A stretch of DNA of 64,000 nt, taken from NCBI RefSeq assembly GCF_006346325.1, contig NZ_VDYR01000001.1, positions 868,001 to 932,000 on the forward strand. The letters run 5' to 3'. Position 1 is the first letter of the stretch, and each line of letters begins with the position of its first letter. The position numbers and the translations under genes are program-made. Below the pieces are notes generated by a model. That model was not told where the DNA came from. It ran no database searches and saw only the letters and a program-made list of their open reading frames with translations. The stretch comes from Sphingomonas japonica (lineage in GTDB: Bacteria > Pseudomonadota > Alphaproteobacteria > Sphingomonadales > Sphingomonadaceae). Below are positions 29,252-38,559 of the stretch, one piece after another.

Positions 29252-30295
29252 ATGTCGGGGTGGAACAGCGTATCGCGTCGGGCAGGGGCCGTCGGTCTTG
29301 CAGCCTTTTTTGCAGTGGCACTTGCCGGCCCCGCGCCGGCGCAGTCGGAGGCGGGGTTTCAGTCCTATCTCGGCGAACTGCGCGCGCAGGCGCTGGCGCA
29401 AGGGGTCAGTCGCCGTACCGCCGACGCGGTGTTCCCCACGCTGACGATGAATCCGCGGGTCATCGAACTCGACCGGCAACAGCCGGGCAGCAGCAGCAAT
29501 GCGATCCCGCGCTTCGCCCCGTACCGGGAAACCCATGTCGATGCCGCGCGCATCCGGCGCGGTCGATCCGCCTATGCCGAGAACCGCTCGCGGCTGGCGT
29601 CGATCGAGCGCGAGACGGGCGTTCCCGAACAGATCATGGTGGCGATCTGGGGGCACGAGACCAATTACGGATCGTATACCGGTGATTTCGATCTCGCCCG
29701 CTCGCTTGCGACGCTGGCCTATGAGGGTCGGCGGCGACCGCTATTCTCCGGCGAGTTCATCGCTCTGCTCAAGATCATGGACCGCGGCGTTCCGCGCGAG
29801 CGGCTGAAAGGCAGCTGGGCGGGTGCGATGGGCTATCCCCAGTTCCTGCCATCGGTCTATCTGCGCCTTGCGCGCGATGGCGACGGTGACGGACAAGCCA
29901 ATATCTGGAGCAATTCGGCGGATGCGTTGGCGTCGATCGCCAACTACTTCGTTCACGCCGGCTGGCGGCCGGGGCAGCCCTGGGGCATTCCGGTCAACGT
30001 CCCTGCCAGCCTCGATCGCGGCAGCCTGAGCACGCCGGCGGTATCGCCGCGCTGCCCGCGCGTGTTCGATCGCCACACCCGCTGGCGCACGATGGACGAA
30101 TGGCGCGCCCTGGGCGTGACGTCGCAGCGGGGAAGCTGGCCCGGCGGCACTATCCAGGCGACGTTGCTCGAACCCGATGGTCCGGGGCAGACCGCCTATC
30201 TGCTGACCGGGAATTACCGGGTCATCCTCGATTATAATTGCTCCAATTTCTACGCGCTTTCGGTGGGATTGTTGGCAGATGAAATTCAGCGCTAG
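29252..30295 (+). CDS. Lytic murein transglycosylase, MltB family
   Basis: A 347-residue periplasmic enzyme that cuts the glycan strands of peptidoglycan to 1,6-anhydro products. A signal peptide is clear (basic SRR, hydrophobic AVGLAAFFAVALA, cleavage near APAQ). The catalytic glutamate is in WGHETNYG at residues 133-140 (Glu136), and GSWAGAMGYPQFLPSVY is a MltB family signature. A C-terminal peptidoglycan-binding-like segment follows. The start at ATG 29252 is chosen because it gives the signal peptide; an upstream start only adds a non-typical extension. It overlaps rlpA by 17 bases. Confidence 0.9.
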   Translation: MSGWNSVSRRAGAVGLAAFFAVALAGPAPAQSEAGFQSYLGELRAQALAQGVSRRTADAVFPTLTMNPRVIELDRQQPGSSSNAIPRFAPYRETHVDAARIRRGRSAYAENRSRLASIERETGVPEQIMVAIWGHETNYGSYTGDFDLARSLATLAYEGRRRPLFSGEFIALLKIMDRGVPRERLKGSWAGAMGYPQFLPSVYLRLARDGDGDGQANIWSNSADALASIANYFVHAGWRPGQPWGIPVNVPASLDRGSLSTPAVSPRCPRVFDRHTRWRTMDEWRALGVTSQRGSWPGGTIQATLLEPDGPGQTAYLLTGNYRVILDYNCSNFYALSVGLLADEIQR

Positions 30296-31223
30296 CCTGT
30301 TGCTGCTCTCCGCACTGGGGGTCGGCGGCGGCGCCAATCCGCCGACCGGCGACGAACCGCTGCAATCGGCAGGAGCACCGTATCGCGCACCGCCGCAAGC
30401 GGCGCCGGGGACGACGCCCGCCAATCCGTTGCCGGCGCCGCCGATGACCCCGCCGATTGCGGGAGACGGCCCGCGCGCCACGTCGGGCGAGAGCGAGAGC
30501 CGCTATGACGAGGTCGGCTTCGCCAGCTGGTATGGCGAGGAACTGGGGCCGAACGCACGCACCGCCTCGGGCGCGGCGTTCGACCCGGCACGGCCGATCG
30601 CCGCGCACAAGACGCTGCCATTGGGGGCGTTCGTCGAGGTCACCGCGCTTGATACCGGGCGCACCATCCTGCTCGAGGTCGCAGATCGCGGGCCGCATCG
30701 CGCCGATCGCCTGCTCGATCTGTCGCGCGGCGCGGCACAGCAGCTCGGAACGCATGCGGGGTCGGTTGCAGCGGTGCGCGTGCGGCAGGTGACCCCGAGT
30801 CCACAGGATATCGCCGCGCTGCGGGCCGGCGGCCTCGCGCCGACCCGGCTCGACGCGCCCGAGATATTGCTGACCGCGCTGCGCAAGCGCCTGCCCGGAA
30901 CGGTTTCGCCAGGGAGCACGTCGGCCGCGCCAGCGCCGGCCGCTGTGCCCGCATCGCCGGCCGTCGTCGCTCCCAAACCACCCGTTGCCACCTCGACACC
31001 GCAGCCCGCCGCTGCGGGGCGCTACCGCGTTCAGGTCGCAACCTTCTCGACCGATGACCGCGCCCAGGCGCTGGCCAAGCGCATCGACGGCCAGGTCGAA
31101 CGCGCGGGGTCACTGTACCGCGTCCAGCTAGGTCCGTTTCCGACCAGTGCCGATGCCAAGCGCGCGCGTGACCGCGTCGCCAAGCAAGGCTATGGCGACG
31201 CCCAGATTCGCATCACCGATTGA
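30279..31223 (+). CDS. rlpA: Septal-ring RlpA-like protein with SPOR domain
   Basis: A 314-residue exported protein. A short N-terminal signal (FSASLLLLSALGVGGG) precedes a proline-rich linker. The double-psi beta-barrel of RlpA follows at about residues 75-165 (VGFASWYGEELGPN, LEVADRGPHRADRLLDLSR), and a SPOR domain ends the protein (YRVQVATFSTDDRAQ, VQLGPFPTSADAKRA). In Pseudomonas RlpA cuts naked glycan at the septum and SPOR binds denuded glycans. Unlike the E. coli lipoprotein there is no lipobox cysteine. It lies between two other cell-wall genes, which supports a joint role in division. Confidence 0.9.
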   Translation: MKFSASLLLLSALGVGGGANPPTGDEPLQSAGAPYRAPPQAAPGTTPANPLPAPPMTPPIAGDGPRATSGESESRYDEVGFASWYGEELGPNARTASGAAFDPARPIAAHKTLPLGAFVEVTALDTGRTILLEVADRGPHRADRLLDLSRGAAQQLGTHAGSVAAVRVRQVTPSPQDIAALRAGGLAPTRLDAPEILLTALRKRLPGTVSPGSTSAAPAPAAVPASPAVVAPKPPVATSTPQPAAAGRYRVQVATFSTDDRAQALAKRIDGQVERAGSLYRVQLGPFPTSADAKRARDRVAKQGYGDAQIRITD

Positions 31224-31251
31224 CCACCCTCCTGTTCGAGTATCGCATTCC

Positions 31252-32418
31252 ATGAAGAAGCTGACGTTCGGCGCCCTGATCGCGATTGCCATCGCTGCCC
31301 CCACTACTGCCGCCGGCCCGACCTTCACCACGCCAGCGCCGGTCGCGTTCATCCAGGACCTGTCGTCGGGCGCGGTTCTGTACGCCAAGGATGCCGATCG
31401 CCGCATGCCGCCGGCGTCGATGGCAAAGATGATGACCGCCTATGTCGCGTTCGATCTGATCCGCAAGGGCGAGCTCAAGCTGGACCAGATGATCCGCGTG
31501 CGCCCCGAGACCTGGCGCCAATGGCACGGTCCCGAGGCGGGTTCGACGATGTTCCTGTCGCCCAACGAGGAAGTCAGCGTCGAGAATCTGCTCAACGGCA
31601 TCATCGTGCTGTCGGGCAATGACGCCTGCGTCGTCCTGGCGGAAGGCATCGCCGGGACCGAGGAAGCGTTTGTCGAACTGATGAATCAGCGCGGCAAGGC
31701 GCTGGGGCTCACCAACAGCCGGTTCGGCAATTCGAACGGCTGGCCCGACGAAGGCCGTACCTATGTCACCGCGCGCGATCTGGCTCATCTGGCAGCGGCG
31801 ACGATCGAGGATCATCCGCAGCTCTACAAGAAGTTCTATTCGCGCGAGAGCTTCACCTGGGGCGAGACGCTGGGAGCGGGCAATCCGATCACCCAGGCCA
31901 ATCGCGATCCGCTGCTCGGCCGCGTATCGGGCGCCGATGGGCTCAAGACCGGCCATACCGAGGAAGCCGGCTATGGCTTCACAGGATCGGCCGAACAGAA
32001 CGGTCGGCGCCTCGTGATGGTCATCGCCGGCCTCACCAGCTCGAACCAGCGGATCGCCGAATCGGTGCGGCTGATGGAATGGGGCTTCGGCGCCTGGCGC
32101 GCCCGTCCCGTGGTGGCCAAGGGCAAGCGCGTCGAAACCGCCGACGTACAGCTTGGCAGCGAAGGTGAGGTCGGCTTGGTGGCGCCCAAGGACCTGACCG
32201 TGACCGTCCCTGCCGGCATGTCGGACACGTTGACCGCTCGCGTGGTGTATCAGGGACCGATCAAGGCTCCGATCGCTGCCGGGGCGCATGTCGCCGATCT
32301 GGTGATTTCCTCGCCCGGGATGGACGATCAGCGGCTGCCGCTGGTCGCCGAAACCGCGGTCGAGGAAGCCGGCTTCTTCGGCCGGGTATGGGCTGGACTG
32401 ATGTCCTTCTTCGCGTGA
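31252..32418 (+). CDS. D-alanyl-D-alanine carboxypeptidase (PBP5/6-like, S11 family)
   Basis: A 388-residue penicillin-binding protein that trims the terminal D-Ala of peptidoglycan pentapeptides. All active-site motifs are present: SMAK at residues 56-59, SGN at 121-123 and KTG at 232-234. A signal peptide (GALIAIAIAAPTTAAG) precedes it, and a C-terminal beta domain and amphipathic membrane anchor (FFGRVWAGLMSFF) end the protein. The ATG at 31252 is preferred; readings from further upstream lie inside rlpA. Its stop overlaps the GTG of tmk. Confidence 0.92.
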   Translation: MKKLTFGALIAIAIAAPTTAAGPTFTTPAPVAFIQDLSSGAVLYAKDADRRMPPASMAKMMTAYVAFDLIRKGELKLDQMIRVRPETWRQWHGPEAGSTMFLSPNEEVSVENLLNGIIVLSGNDACVVLAEGIAGTEEAFVELMNQRGKALGLTNSRFGNSNGWPDEGRTYVTARDLAHLAAATIEDHPQLYKKFYSRESFTWGETLGAGNPITQANRDPLLGRVSGADGLKTGHTEEAGYGFTGSAEQNGRRLVMVIAGLTSSNQRIAESVRLMEWGFGAWRARPVVAKGKRVETADVQLGSEGEVGLVAPKDLTVTVPAGMSDTLTARVVYQGPIKAPIAAGAHVADLVISSPGMDDQRLPLVAETAVEEAGFFGRVWAGLMSFFA

Positions 32419-33038
32419 CTGGCATCTTCCTCTCGCTTGAAGGGGGGGAGGGGGTTGGCAAATCGACTCAGCTGCGCCGGCTTGCCGGTGCGCTGGAGGC
32501 GCGCGGGATCGACGTGCTCGTCACGCGGGAACCTGGCGGCAGCGACGGGGCGGAAGCGATCCGCTCGCTGCTGATGCAAGGTGATGTGGCACGGTGGAGT
32601 CCACATGCCGAGACGCTGCTGTTCGCGGCCGCGCGCGCCGATCATGTCGAACGCACGATCCGCCCGGCCCTGGGCACGGGACGCTGGGTCTTGTGCGATC
32701 GCTATGTCGACAGCACGCGTGCCTATCAGGGTGCGCAGGGGATCGACGATGCCGCAATCCTGGCGCTGCACGGGTTCGGGGCGAAAGGCCTGCTGCCCGA
32801 TCGCACCTTGCTGCTCGATCTGCCCGTTGCGGACGGCACGGTCCGCGCGATCGGCCGTGACGCCGGGGTCGCCGACCGGTTCGCGGCGCGCGGTTCCAAT
32901 TTTCACGACGCGGTGCGGACGACCTTTCATGGGATCGCCGCAGCCGAACCCGAACGGGTGCGGGTCATCGATGCGACCGGCACTCCCGAGACGGTAACCG
33001 ATCGTCTGATCGCCGCGCTGGCCGACCTGCTGCCATGA
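32415..33038 (+). CDS. tmk: Thymidylate kinase
   Basis: A 207-residue kinase that makes dTDP from dTMP and ATP for DNA synthesis. The P-loop GGEGVGKS lies at residues 10-17, DRYVDST at 95-101, and a LID region with RDAGVADRF follows. The GTG at 32415 overlaps the preceding stop (GTGA) and gives the normal length of about 210. The next gene, holB, starts in an ATGA overlap; tmk-holB pairing is widespread in bacteria. Confidence 0.95.
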   Translation: MTGIFLSLEGGEGVGKSTQLRRLAGALEARGIDVLVTREPGGSDGAEAIRSLLMQGDVARWSPHAETLLFAAARADHVERTIRPALGTGRWVLCDRYVDSTRAYQGAQGIDDAAILALHGFGAKGLLPDRTLLLDLPVADGTVRAIGRDAGVADRFAARGSNFHDAVRTTFHGIAAAEPERVRVIDATGTPETVTDRLIAALADLLP

Positions 33039-34012
33039 CGTCGATTATCGGCAACGCCGCAGCACAGGCGGAACTGCGCGCAGCCCTGGCGAGCCCGAAG
33101 CTGCATCATGCGTGGCTGTTCGCCGGGCCGGAGGGGGTGGGCAAGGCGACGCTTGCGCGTGCAACCGCGTTGCGGCTGCTGGCGCAGGCGGCCGATCCGT
33201 TGCTGGCGCCTGATGTCGACATTCCGCCGCAGCATCGTATCCGCTCGCTGGTCGAGGCGGGCTCCCATCCGGACTTTCGCATCCTCCAGCGCCAGCCCAA
33301 GGATCCGGACAAGCCCGACCAGGACATCGCGCGCAGCATTCCGATCGCGCAGGTCCGCAGCTTGGCACCGTTGTTCGCGACCAAGCCGTCGCTGTCACAC
33401 CGCCGCGTCGTGCTGATCGACGCGATCGACGATGTCGAGCGGCCCGGCGCATCGAATGCGCTGCTCAAGATGCTGGAGGAGCCGCCCGAGGGAACGGTCT
33501 TCCTGCTGATCAGTCATGCGCCCGGCAGGCTGTTGCCGACGATCCGCTCGCGATGCCGGACATTGCGGTTCGAGCCGCTGGCGAACGAACAGGTCGAACA
33601 GGTGGTGCGTGCCGCGTTGCCCGAGGCGAGCGATGCCGAAACCAGGGCCGTGGTCCGCGCCGGAAATGGGTCGCCGGGACGCGCTTTGGGATTTGCCGGC
33701 CTCGACATGGCCTCGCTCGAGCGCGACCTCGAGGCTGCGGCGACCGGCGGCGATCCCGACAATGCGATCCGCACTAGGCTGGCAAAAGCGCTGTCGGGCA
33801 AGGCGGCGCAGCCCCGATATGAGGCATTTCTCGCCCGGGTACCCAGCTTCGTTGCCGCGCAGGCGTGCGACCGGACCGGCGACGCCCTGGTCGCGGCGAT
33901 CGATACCCAGGCGGCGACGCGGGAACTGGGCAGCGCATCGATCGGACTGACGCTCGATCCCGCGACCACGGTGTTCCAGATGGTCGGCCACGTCGCTTCG
34001 CTGGCGCGTTGA
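33035..34012 (+). CDS. holB: DNA polymerase III delta' subunit
   Basis: A 325-residue clamp-loader subunit. The AAA+ fold is visible: GPEGVGKATL at residues 31-40, the sensor region RRVVLIDAIDDV, NALLKMLEEPPEGTVFLL and TIRSRCRTL. No zinc-finger Cys pattern typical of the E. coli protein is present, as in many alphaproteobacteria. It works in loading the beta clamp during replication. It is coupled with tmk upstream; a 41-base gap separates it from metG. Confidence 0.9.
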   Translation: MTSIIGNAAAQAELRAALASPKLHHAWLFAGPEGVGKATLARATALRLLAQAADPLLAPDVDIPPQHRIRSLVEAGSHPDFRILQRQPKDPDKPDQDIARSIPIAQVRSLAPLFATKPSLSHRRVVLIDAIDDVERPGASNALLKMLEEPPEGTVFLLISHAPGRLLPTIRSRCRTLRFEPLANEQVEQVVRAALPEASDAETRAVVRAGNGSPGRALGFAGLDMASLERDLEAAATGGDPDNAIRTRLAKALSGKAAQPRYEAFLARVPSFVAAQACDRTGDALVAAIDTQAATRELGSASIGLTLDPATTVFQMVGHVASLAR

Positions 34013-34053
34013 CGGGGATGTATTCGGTCGGAAAGATCGCCTAGAGCCCCGAC

Positions 34054-35613
34054 ATGGCCGAACCCTATTACATCACCACCGCGATCCATTATCCCAATGG
34101 CCGGCCGCATATCGGCCATGCCTATGAAATGATCGCCGCCGACGCGATCGCCCGCTTCCAGCGTCAGGCCGGGCGCGATGTGCGATTCCAGACAGGTACC
34201 GACGAACACGGTCTCAAGATGGTCAAGACTGCCCGCGAACGCGGCGTCGCAGTGCGGGCCCTCGCCGACGAAATGTCTCGATATTTCAGCGACCTGGTCG
34301 AAAGGCTGAATATCTCGTGCGATCGCTTCATTCGCACGGTCGAGCCTGCGCATTATCGGGCCAGCGAAGCGATCTGGCAGGCGATGGCCGATGCCGGCGA
34401 CCTGTATCTCGATCGCTACGAGGGCTGGTACTCGGTGCGTGACGAAGCCTTTTACGAGGAAAAGGAACTGACAGGAGAGGGCGATGCCCGCCTGTCGCCG
34501 CAAGGCACACCGGTGGAATGGACTGCCGAGGAAACATGGTTCTTTCGCCTGTCGAACTATCAGCAGCCCCTGCTTGATTTCTATGCCGCCAATCCGGACT
34601 TCATCCGCCCGGAAAGCCGCCGCAACGAGGTGTTGCGCTTCGTCGAGGGCGGCCTGACCGACCTGTCGGTGTCGCGCACCAGCTTCGATTGGGGCGTACC
34701 GGTGCCGGGCAGCGACGGACACGTGATGTACGTATGGGTCGATGCGCTGACCAACTACATCACCGGCCTCGGCTACCCCGATCGTGCCGGCGACTTTGCC
34801 AAATATTGGCCCGCCGACGTGCATCTGATCGGCAAGGATATCGTCCGCTTCCATGCCGTCTATTGGCCCGCATTCCTGATGTCGGCTCAGCTGGCGCCGC
34901 CGAAGCAGGTCTACGGCCACGGCTTCGTGCTCAATCGCGGGGCCAAGATGTCGAAATCGGTCGGCAATGTCGTCGATCCGCTCGATCTGGCGGCGGCATT
35001 CGGCGTCGATGCGCTGCGCTATTTCCTGCTGCGCGACATCAGCTTCGGGCAGGACGGCAGCTATTCGCCCAAGGCGATCGCCACGCGCGCCAACGCCGAT
35101 CTGGCCAACAGCTTCGGCAATCTCGCCCAGCGCACCTTGTCGTTCATCGCCAAGAATCTCGAAGGGGCGCTCCCGAGAGCCGGACGTTCGGAGCCTGCGG
35201 ACGCTGCGCTGCTGGAAGCGGTAGCCTTGGCGAGCGAGGAGTTTCGGACTGCATTCGGCGATCTCGCCCTGACCCAGGGATGCGAGGCCTGGATGCGCGG
35301 CGTCGCGGCATGCAATCAATATATCGATGTCCAGGCGCCGTGGGCGTTGCGCAAGACCGATCCGGACCGGATGCATGCGGTGCTGGGGACGCTGGTCCGC
35401 GCCATCCATGATCTGGCGATCGTCATCCTGCCCGTCGTGCCCGACTCTGCCGCGAAGATCCTCGACCTGCTCGAGATCGACGATCGCGGCCACTCGGCGC
35501 TGAGCCACCATGACTGGTATGCGAACAAAAGCGCGTCAGGCTTTCGCATTTCCGCACCGACGCCGATCTTCCCGCGGCTCGAAGTGCCCGAGGATGACGA
35601 GGAGGCCGCCTGA
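34054..35613 (+). CDS. metG: Methionyl-tRNA synthetase
   Basis: A 519-residue class I synthetase that charges tRNA-Met. The HIGH motif appears as PHIGH at residues 18-22 and KMSKS at 298-302 (AKMSKSVGNV). The editing and stem-contact regions have the expected WVDALTNYITGLGYP. There is no four-cysteine zinc knuckle, so it belongs to the zinc-free short type found in many alphaproteobacteria. The TGA is directly followed by the ATG of tatD. Confidence 0.97.
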   Translation: MAEPYYITTAIHYPNGRPHIGHAYEMIAADAIARFQRQAGRDVRFQTGTDEHGLKMVKTARERGVAVRALADEMSRYFSDLVERLNISCDRFIRTVEPAHYRASEAIWQAMADAGDLYLDRYEGWYSVRDEAFYEEKELTGEGDARLSPQGTPVEWTAEETWFFRLSNYQQPLLDFYAANPDFIRPESRRNEVLRFVEGGLTDLSVSRTSFDWGVPVPGSDGHVMYVWVDALTNYITGLGYPDRAGDFAKYWPADVHLIGKDIVRFHAVYWPAFLMSAQLAPPKQVYGHGFVLNRGAKMSKSVGNVVDPLDLAAAFGVDALRYFLLRDISFGQDGSYSPKAIATRANADLANSFGNLAQRTLSFIAKNLEGALPRAGRSEPADAALLEAVALASEEFRTAFGDLALTQGCEAWMRGVAACNQYIDVQAPWALRKTDPDRMHAVLGTLVRAIHDLAIVILPVVPDSAAKILDLLEIDDRGHSALSHHDWYANKSASGFRISAPTPIFPRLEVPEDDEEAA

Positions 35614-36390
35614 ATGCTTGCCGACAGCCATTGTCACCTCAACTACAAGGGACTCGCCGAGCAGCAGGATGCGGTGCTGGCGCGGGCACGGGCGCGGGGC
35701 GTGACCGCGATGCTCAACATCGCAACACGCGAGGGCGAATGGGCCGATGTGATCGCGGTCGCCGAGCGGGAGCCGGACGTCTGGGCGACGATCGGCGTGC
35801 ATCCGCATGACGCCGACCAACACGCACATGTCGATACCGCACGGCTCGTCGCCGCCGCCGCCCATCCGCGCGTGGTCGGTATCGGCGAAAGCGGGCTCGA
35901 CTATCATTACGACCGCAGCGACCGCCAACGCCAGCAAGCAAGTTTTCGCGCGCACTGCGCCGCATGTCGCGAAACCGGCCTGCCGATCGTCGTCCACACC
36001 CGCGATGCCGAAGAGGATACCGCGGCGATCCTGCGCGAAGAACTGGGGAAGGGGGCGTTTCCCGGCGTGATCCATTGCTTCACCGCCAGCGATGCCTTTG
36101 CCGACGTGGCGCTGGAACTGGGCTTTTTCATCTCGATCTCGGGCATCGTCACTTTCAAGAATGCCCGCGAACTGCAGGCAACGGCGAAGCGGGTACCGAT
36201 CGACCGGCTGTTGATCGAGACCGACGCGCCGTTCCTTGCGCCGGTGCCGCACCGCGGAAAGCCCGGCGAGCCGGCGTTCGTCGCCGACACCTGCACGTTC
36301 CTGGCTGAGCTGCGCAGCGAGGATAGTGAAGAACTGGCGCAAGCGACCGCCGACAACTTTCACAGATTGTTCGCGAAAACGATGCGATGA
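35614..36390 (+). CDS. tatD: TatD-family metal-dependent deoxyribonuclease
   Basis: A 258-residue hydrolase of the amidohydrolase superfamily. The metal-binding DSHCHL at residues 4-9, GESGLDYHYD, VHTRDAEED, IHCFTAS and ETDAPFLAP are all present. TatD enzymes act as 3'-5' DNases and in DNA repair. It begins immediately after metG and overlaps the next gene by four bases; the metG-tatD-MBL order is common in this group. Confidence 0.93.
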   Translation: MLADSHCHLNYKGLAEQQDAVLARARARGVTAMLNIATREGEWADVIAVAEREPDVWATIGVHPHDADQHAHVDTARLVAAAAHPRVVGIGESGLDYHYDRSDRQRQQASFRAHCAACRETGLPIVVHTRDAEEDTAAILREELGKGAFPGVIHCFTASDAFADVALELGFFISISGIVTFKNARELQATAKRVPIDRLLIETDAPFLAPVPHRGKPGEPAFVADTCTFLAELRSEDSEELAQATADNFHRLFAKTMR

Positions 36391-37151
36391 GGGTTCGTAT
36401 CCTGGGCTGCGGCACATCGTCGGGCGTGCCGCGCATCGGCAATGACTGGGGGGCGTGCGATCCCACGGAACCGCGTAACCGGCGCACACGCGTATCGGCA
36501 CTGATCGAAACCGAAAGCACCCGGATCCTGATCGACACCGGCCCCGATCTGCGCGCCCAGCTAAACGACGCCAAGGTCGCGACAGTCGATGCCATCATCT
36601 GGACGCACGACCACGCCGATCACACGCATGGCATCGACGATGTCCGCCAGCTGTTTCACAATGGCGGGAGGCCGGTGCGCGGGCTTGCCCGGGCGACCAC
36701 CATGCACGCGCTGCGCCAGCGCTTCGGCTATGTGTTCGCCGGGGCGGAAGGCTATCGGCCGACCGCGACCATCGACGTGCTTGAAGACGAGCTGACGATC
36801 GGTGACATTCGCATCCGCTGCGTCGATCAACCGCATGGCACGATAACCTCGGCGGGGCTGCGTTTCGATCATGCCGATAGCTCAATCGTATATTCAACGG
36901 ATTTCAACATTTTGACGCCTATCATGCACAAACTGTATGAAGGAGCTGATGTCTGGATTGTCGATTCCTTGCGAGAGCAGCCGCACCCGAGCCACCCGCA
37001 TCTGTCGGCGACACTGGGCTGGATCGAGTCTTTGCGGGTCGGCAGGGCGGTGCTGATCCACATGGACAATTCGATGGACTATGCGACCCTTGCGGCGCGT
37101 CTCCCGCCTCATGTCGAGCCGGGATATGACGGGTTGGAGATCGCGCTGTGA
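36387..37151 (+). CDS. MBL-fold metallo-hydrolase (PhnP-like)
   Basis: A 254-residue metallo-beta-lactamase-fold phosphodiesterase. The start MRVRILGCGTSSGVPRIG is typical of the PhnP-like subgroup. The dinuclear metal site is WTHDHADH at residues 72-79 (His74, His76, Asp78, His79). Conserved DFNI and PSHPHLS follow. The physiological substrate is unknown; relatives hydrolyse cyclic phosphates. It overlaps tatD and the retropepsin gene by four bases each. Confidence 0.88.
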   Translation: MRVRILGCGTSSGVPRIGNDWGACDPTEPRNRRTRVSALIETESTRILIDTGPDLRAQLNDAKVATVDAIIWTHDHADHTHGIDDVRQLFHNGGRPVRGLARATTMHALRQRFGYVFAGAEGYRPTATIDVLEDELTIGDIRIRCVDQPHGTITSAGLRFDHADSSIVYSTDFNILTPIMHKLYEGADVWIVDSLREQPHPSHPHLSATLGWIESLRVGRAVLIHMDNSMDYATLAARLPPHVEPGYDGLEIAL

Positions 37152-37768
37152 ACGACGATCAGACGATCAACCTGCTATGGGGCATCGGTGCGCTGGTGCT
37201 GGTGGTCAGTGCGCTGACGGCGCGCCGGGTATCGTTCGGCATGCTGGTCCGCTCGTTTCTGGGCTGGGCGGCGGTAGCTGCGATAGCTTGGGTTGCCGTC
37301 GTCCACCGCTATGAGATCGAAAGCGCGTTCATCGCTGCGACTGAACGGATGGGCCTGGCCGAACAGACCACCGACGGCGAGACCGTCCGCATCCGCCAGG
37401 CACCAGACGGACATTTCTACGCGTCGGTCACGCTCGACGGCACGCCGCTGCGGATGATGGTCGACAGCGGCGCCACGATCACCGCGATCTCGGCCGAGAC
37501 TGCCGCCAATGCCGAGATCGACACCGACGACAGTCGGTTTCCGGTAATGCTGACCACCGCCAATGGCACGATCGCTGCCAAGCGGGGCAATGTCGATCGC
37601 GTGACCCTGGGTGCGATTACGACGCACGATCTTGGTGTCGTCGTGTCGCCGGCATTCGGGGACGTCAATGTTTTGGGGATGAACTTCCTGTCGCGACTGG
37701 CGAGCTGGCGAGTCGAGGGAGGCACGTTGATCCTCGTGCCGCCACCGCCAAACCCGTCTGCGATTTAA
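37148..37768 (+). CDS. Membrane-anchored retropepsin-like aspartic protease
   Basis: A 206-residue protein with two hydrophobic segments in the first 55 residues (LLWGIGALVLVVSAL and FLGWAAVAAIAWVAVV). A single retropepsin domain follows: VDSGATITAIS with the catalytic Asp106 and the later LGMNFLSRL, as in the TIGR02281 clan AA family. The family is common in alphaproteobacteria and its substrate is generally unknown. It starts with GTG 37148 in an overlap. The stop is followed by a short AT-rich gap (37769-37816) that may contain the mazG promoter. Confidence 0.85.
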   Translation: MNDDQTINLLWGIGALVLVVSALTARRVSFGMLVRSFLGWAAVAAIAWVAVVHRYEIESAFIAATERMGLAEQTTDGETVRIRQAPDGHFYASVTLDGTPLRMMVDSGATITAISAETAANAEIDTDDSRFPVMLTTANGTIAAKRGNVDRVTLGAITTHDLGVVVSPAFGDVNVLGMNFLSRLASWRVEGGTLILVPPPPNPSAI

Positions 37769-37816
37769 CATAATGTATATTATCGAACTGGCTGACGGAC
37801 CGTTGTGGAGGGCGCC

Positions 37817-38557
37817 GTGATCGACCGCCTCGTCTCGATCATGGCGCGGCTGCGCGACCCCGAGCATGGATGTGAATGGGATCGTGAGCAGACATTCGCG
37901 ATGATCGCGCCATATACCATCGAGGAAGCCTATGAGGTCGCGGACGCGATCGCGCGCGGCGATCTGAGCGACCTTAAGGACGAGCTTGGCGACCTGCTGC
38001 TTCAGGTCGTGTTCCACAGTCGCATCGCCGAGGAAGCCGGAGCGTTTGCGCTGTCCGATGTCGTCGCGGCGATCTGCGACAAGATGGAACGTCGCCACCC
38101 ACATATCTTCGCATCGAGCGCGGCTGCCCCCTCCTCTTTCGACTGGGAACAAATCAAGGCCGACGAACGCGAGGCCAAGGCGGTGACTGGCGCGCTGGAT
38201 GGCGTTGCGATCGGCTTGCCCGCCCTGCTTCGTGCCGAAAAGCTGCAAAAGCGTGCTGCGCGCGTCGGGTTCGACTGGCCCGACGCTGCCGGTCCACGTG
38301 CCAAGATCGACGAGGAACTTGCCGAAGTCGAGGCGGCTGACCCATCCGAGGTCGAAGGTGAGATCGGCGACCTGCTGTTCGCCGTTACAAATTGGGCCCG
38401 GCATCTCGGCGTCGATGCGGAAGCGGCGCTGCGCTCGGCCAATACCAAGTTCGAACGTCGCTTCCGCGGCATGGAAGCCAGGGCCGGTGCCGAATTCGGC
38501 AGCCTGTCGCTCGATGATAAGGAAGCGCTGTGGGACGCCGTCAAGCGCGCAGAATAG
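37817..38557 (+). CDS. mazG: Nucleoside triphosphate pyrophosphohydrolase MazG
   Basis: A 246-residue enzyme that hydrolyses (d)NTPs to NMPs and pyrophosphate and has a role in nucleotide quality control and stringent response. It has two MazG domains: the first has CEWDREQTF and EEAYEVADAI with KDELGDLLLQVVFH, and the second DEELAEVEAAD with EIGDLLFAVTNWARH. The GTG at 37817 has GGAGG at the right distance; GTG 37805 is a possible longer start. It ends two bases before the convergent hflX. Confidence 0.93.
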   Translation: MIDRLVSIMARLRDPEHGCEWDREQTFAMIAPYTIEEAYEVADAIARGDLSDLKDELGDLLLQVVFHSRIAEEAGAFALSDVVAAICDKMERRHPHIFASSAAAPSSFDWEQIKADEREAKAVTGALDGVAIGLPALLRAEKLQKRAARVGFDWPDAAGPRAKIDEELAEVEAADPSEVEGEIGDLLFAVTNWARHLGVDAEAALRSANTKFERRFRGMEARAGAEFGSLSLDDKEALWDAVKRAE

Positions 38558-38559
38558 GC

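Noticed and set aside
33514..35511. 665-codon open frame opposite holB and metG
   Set aside because: Antisense shadow across two genes and their gap; composition not protein-like.
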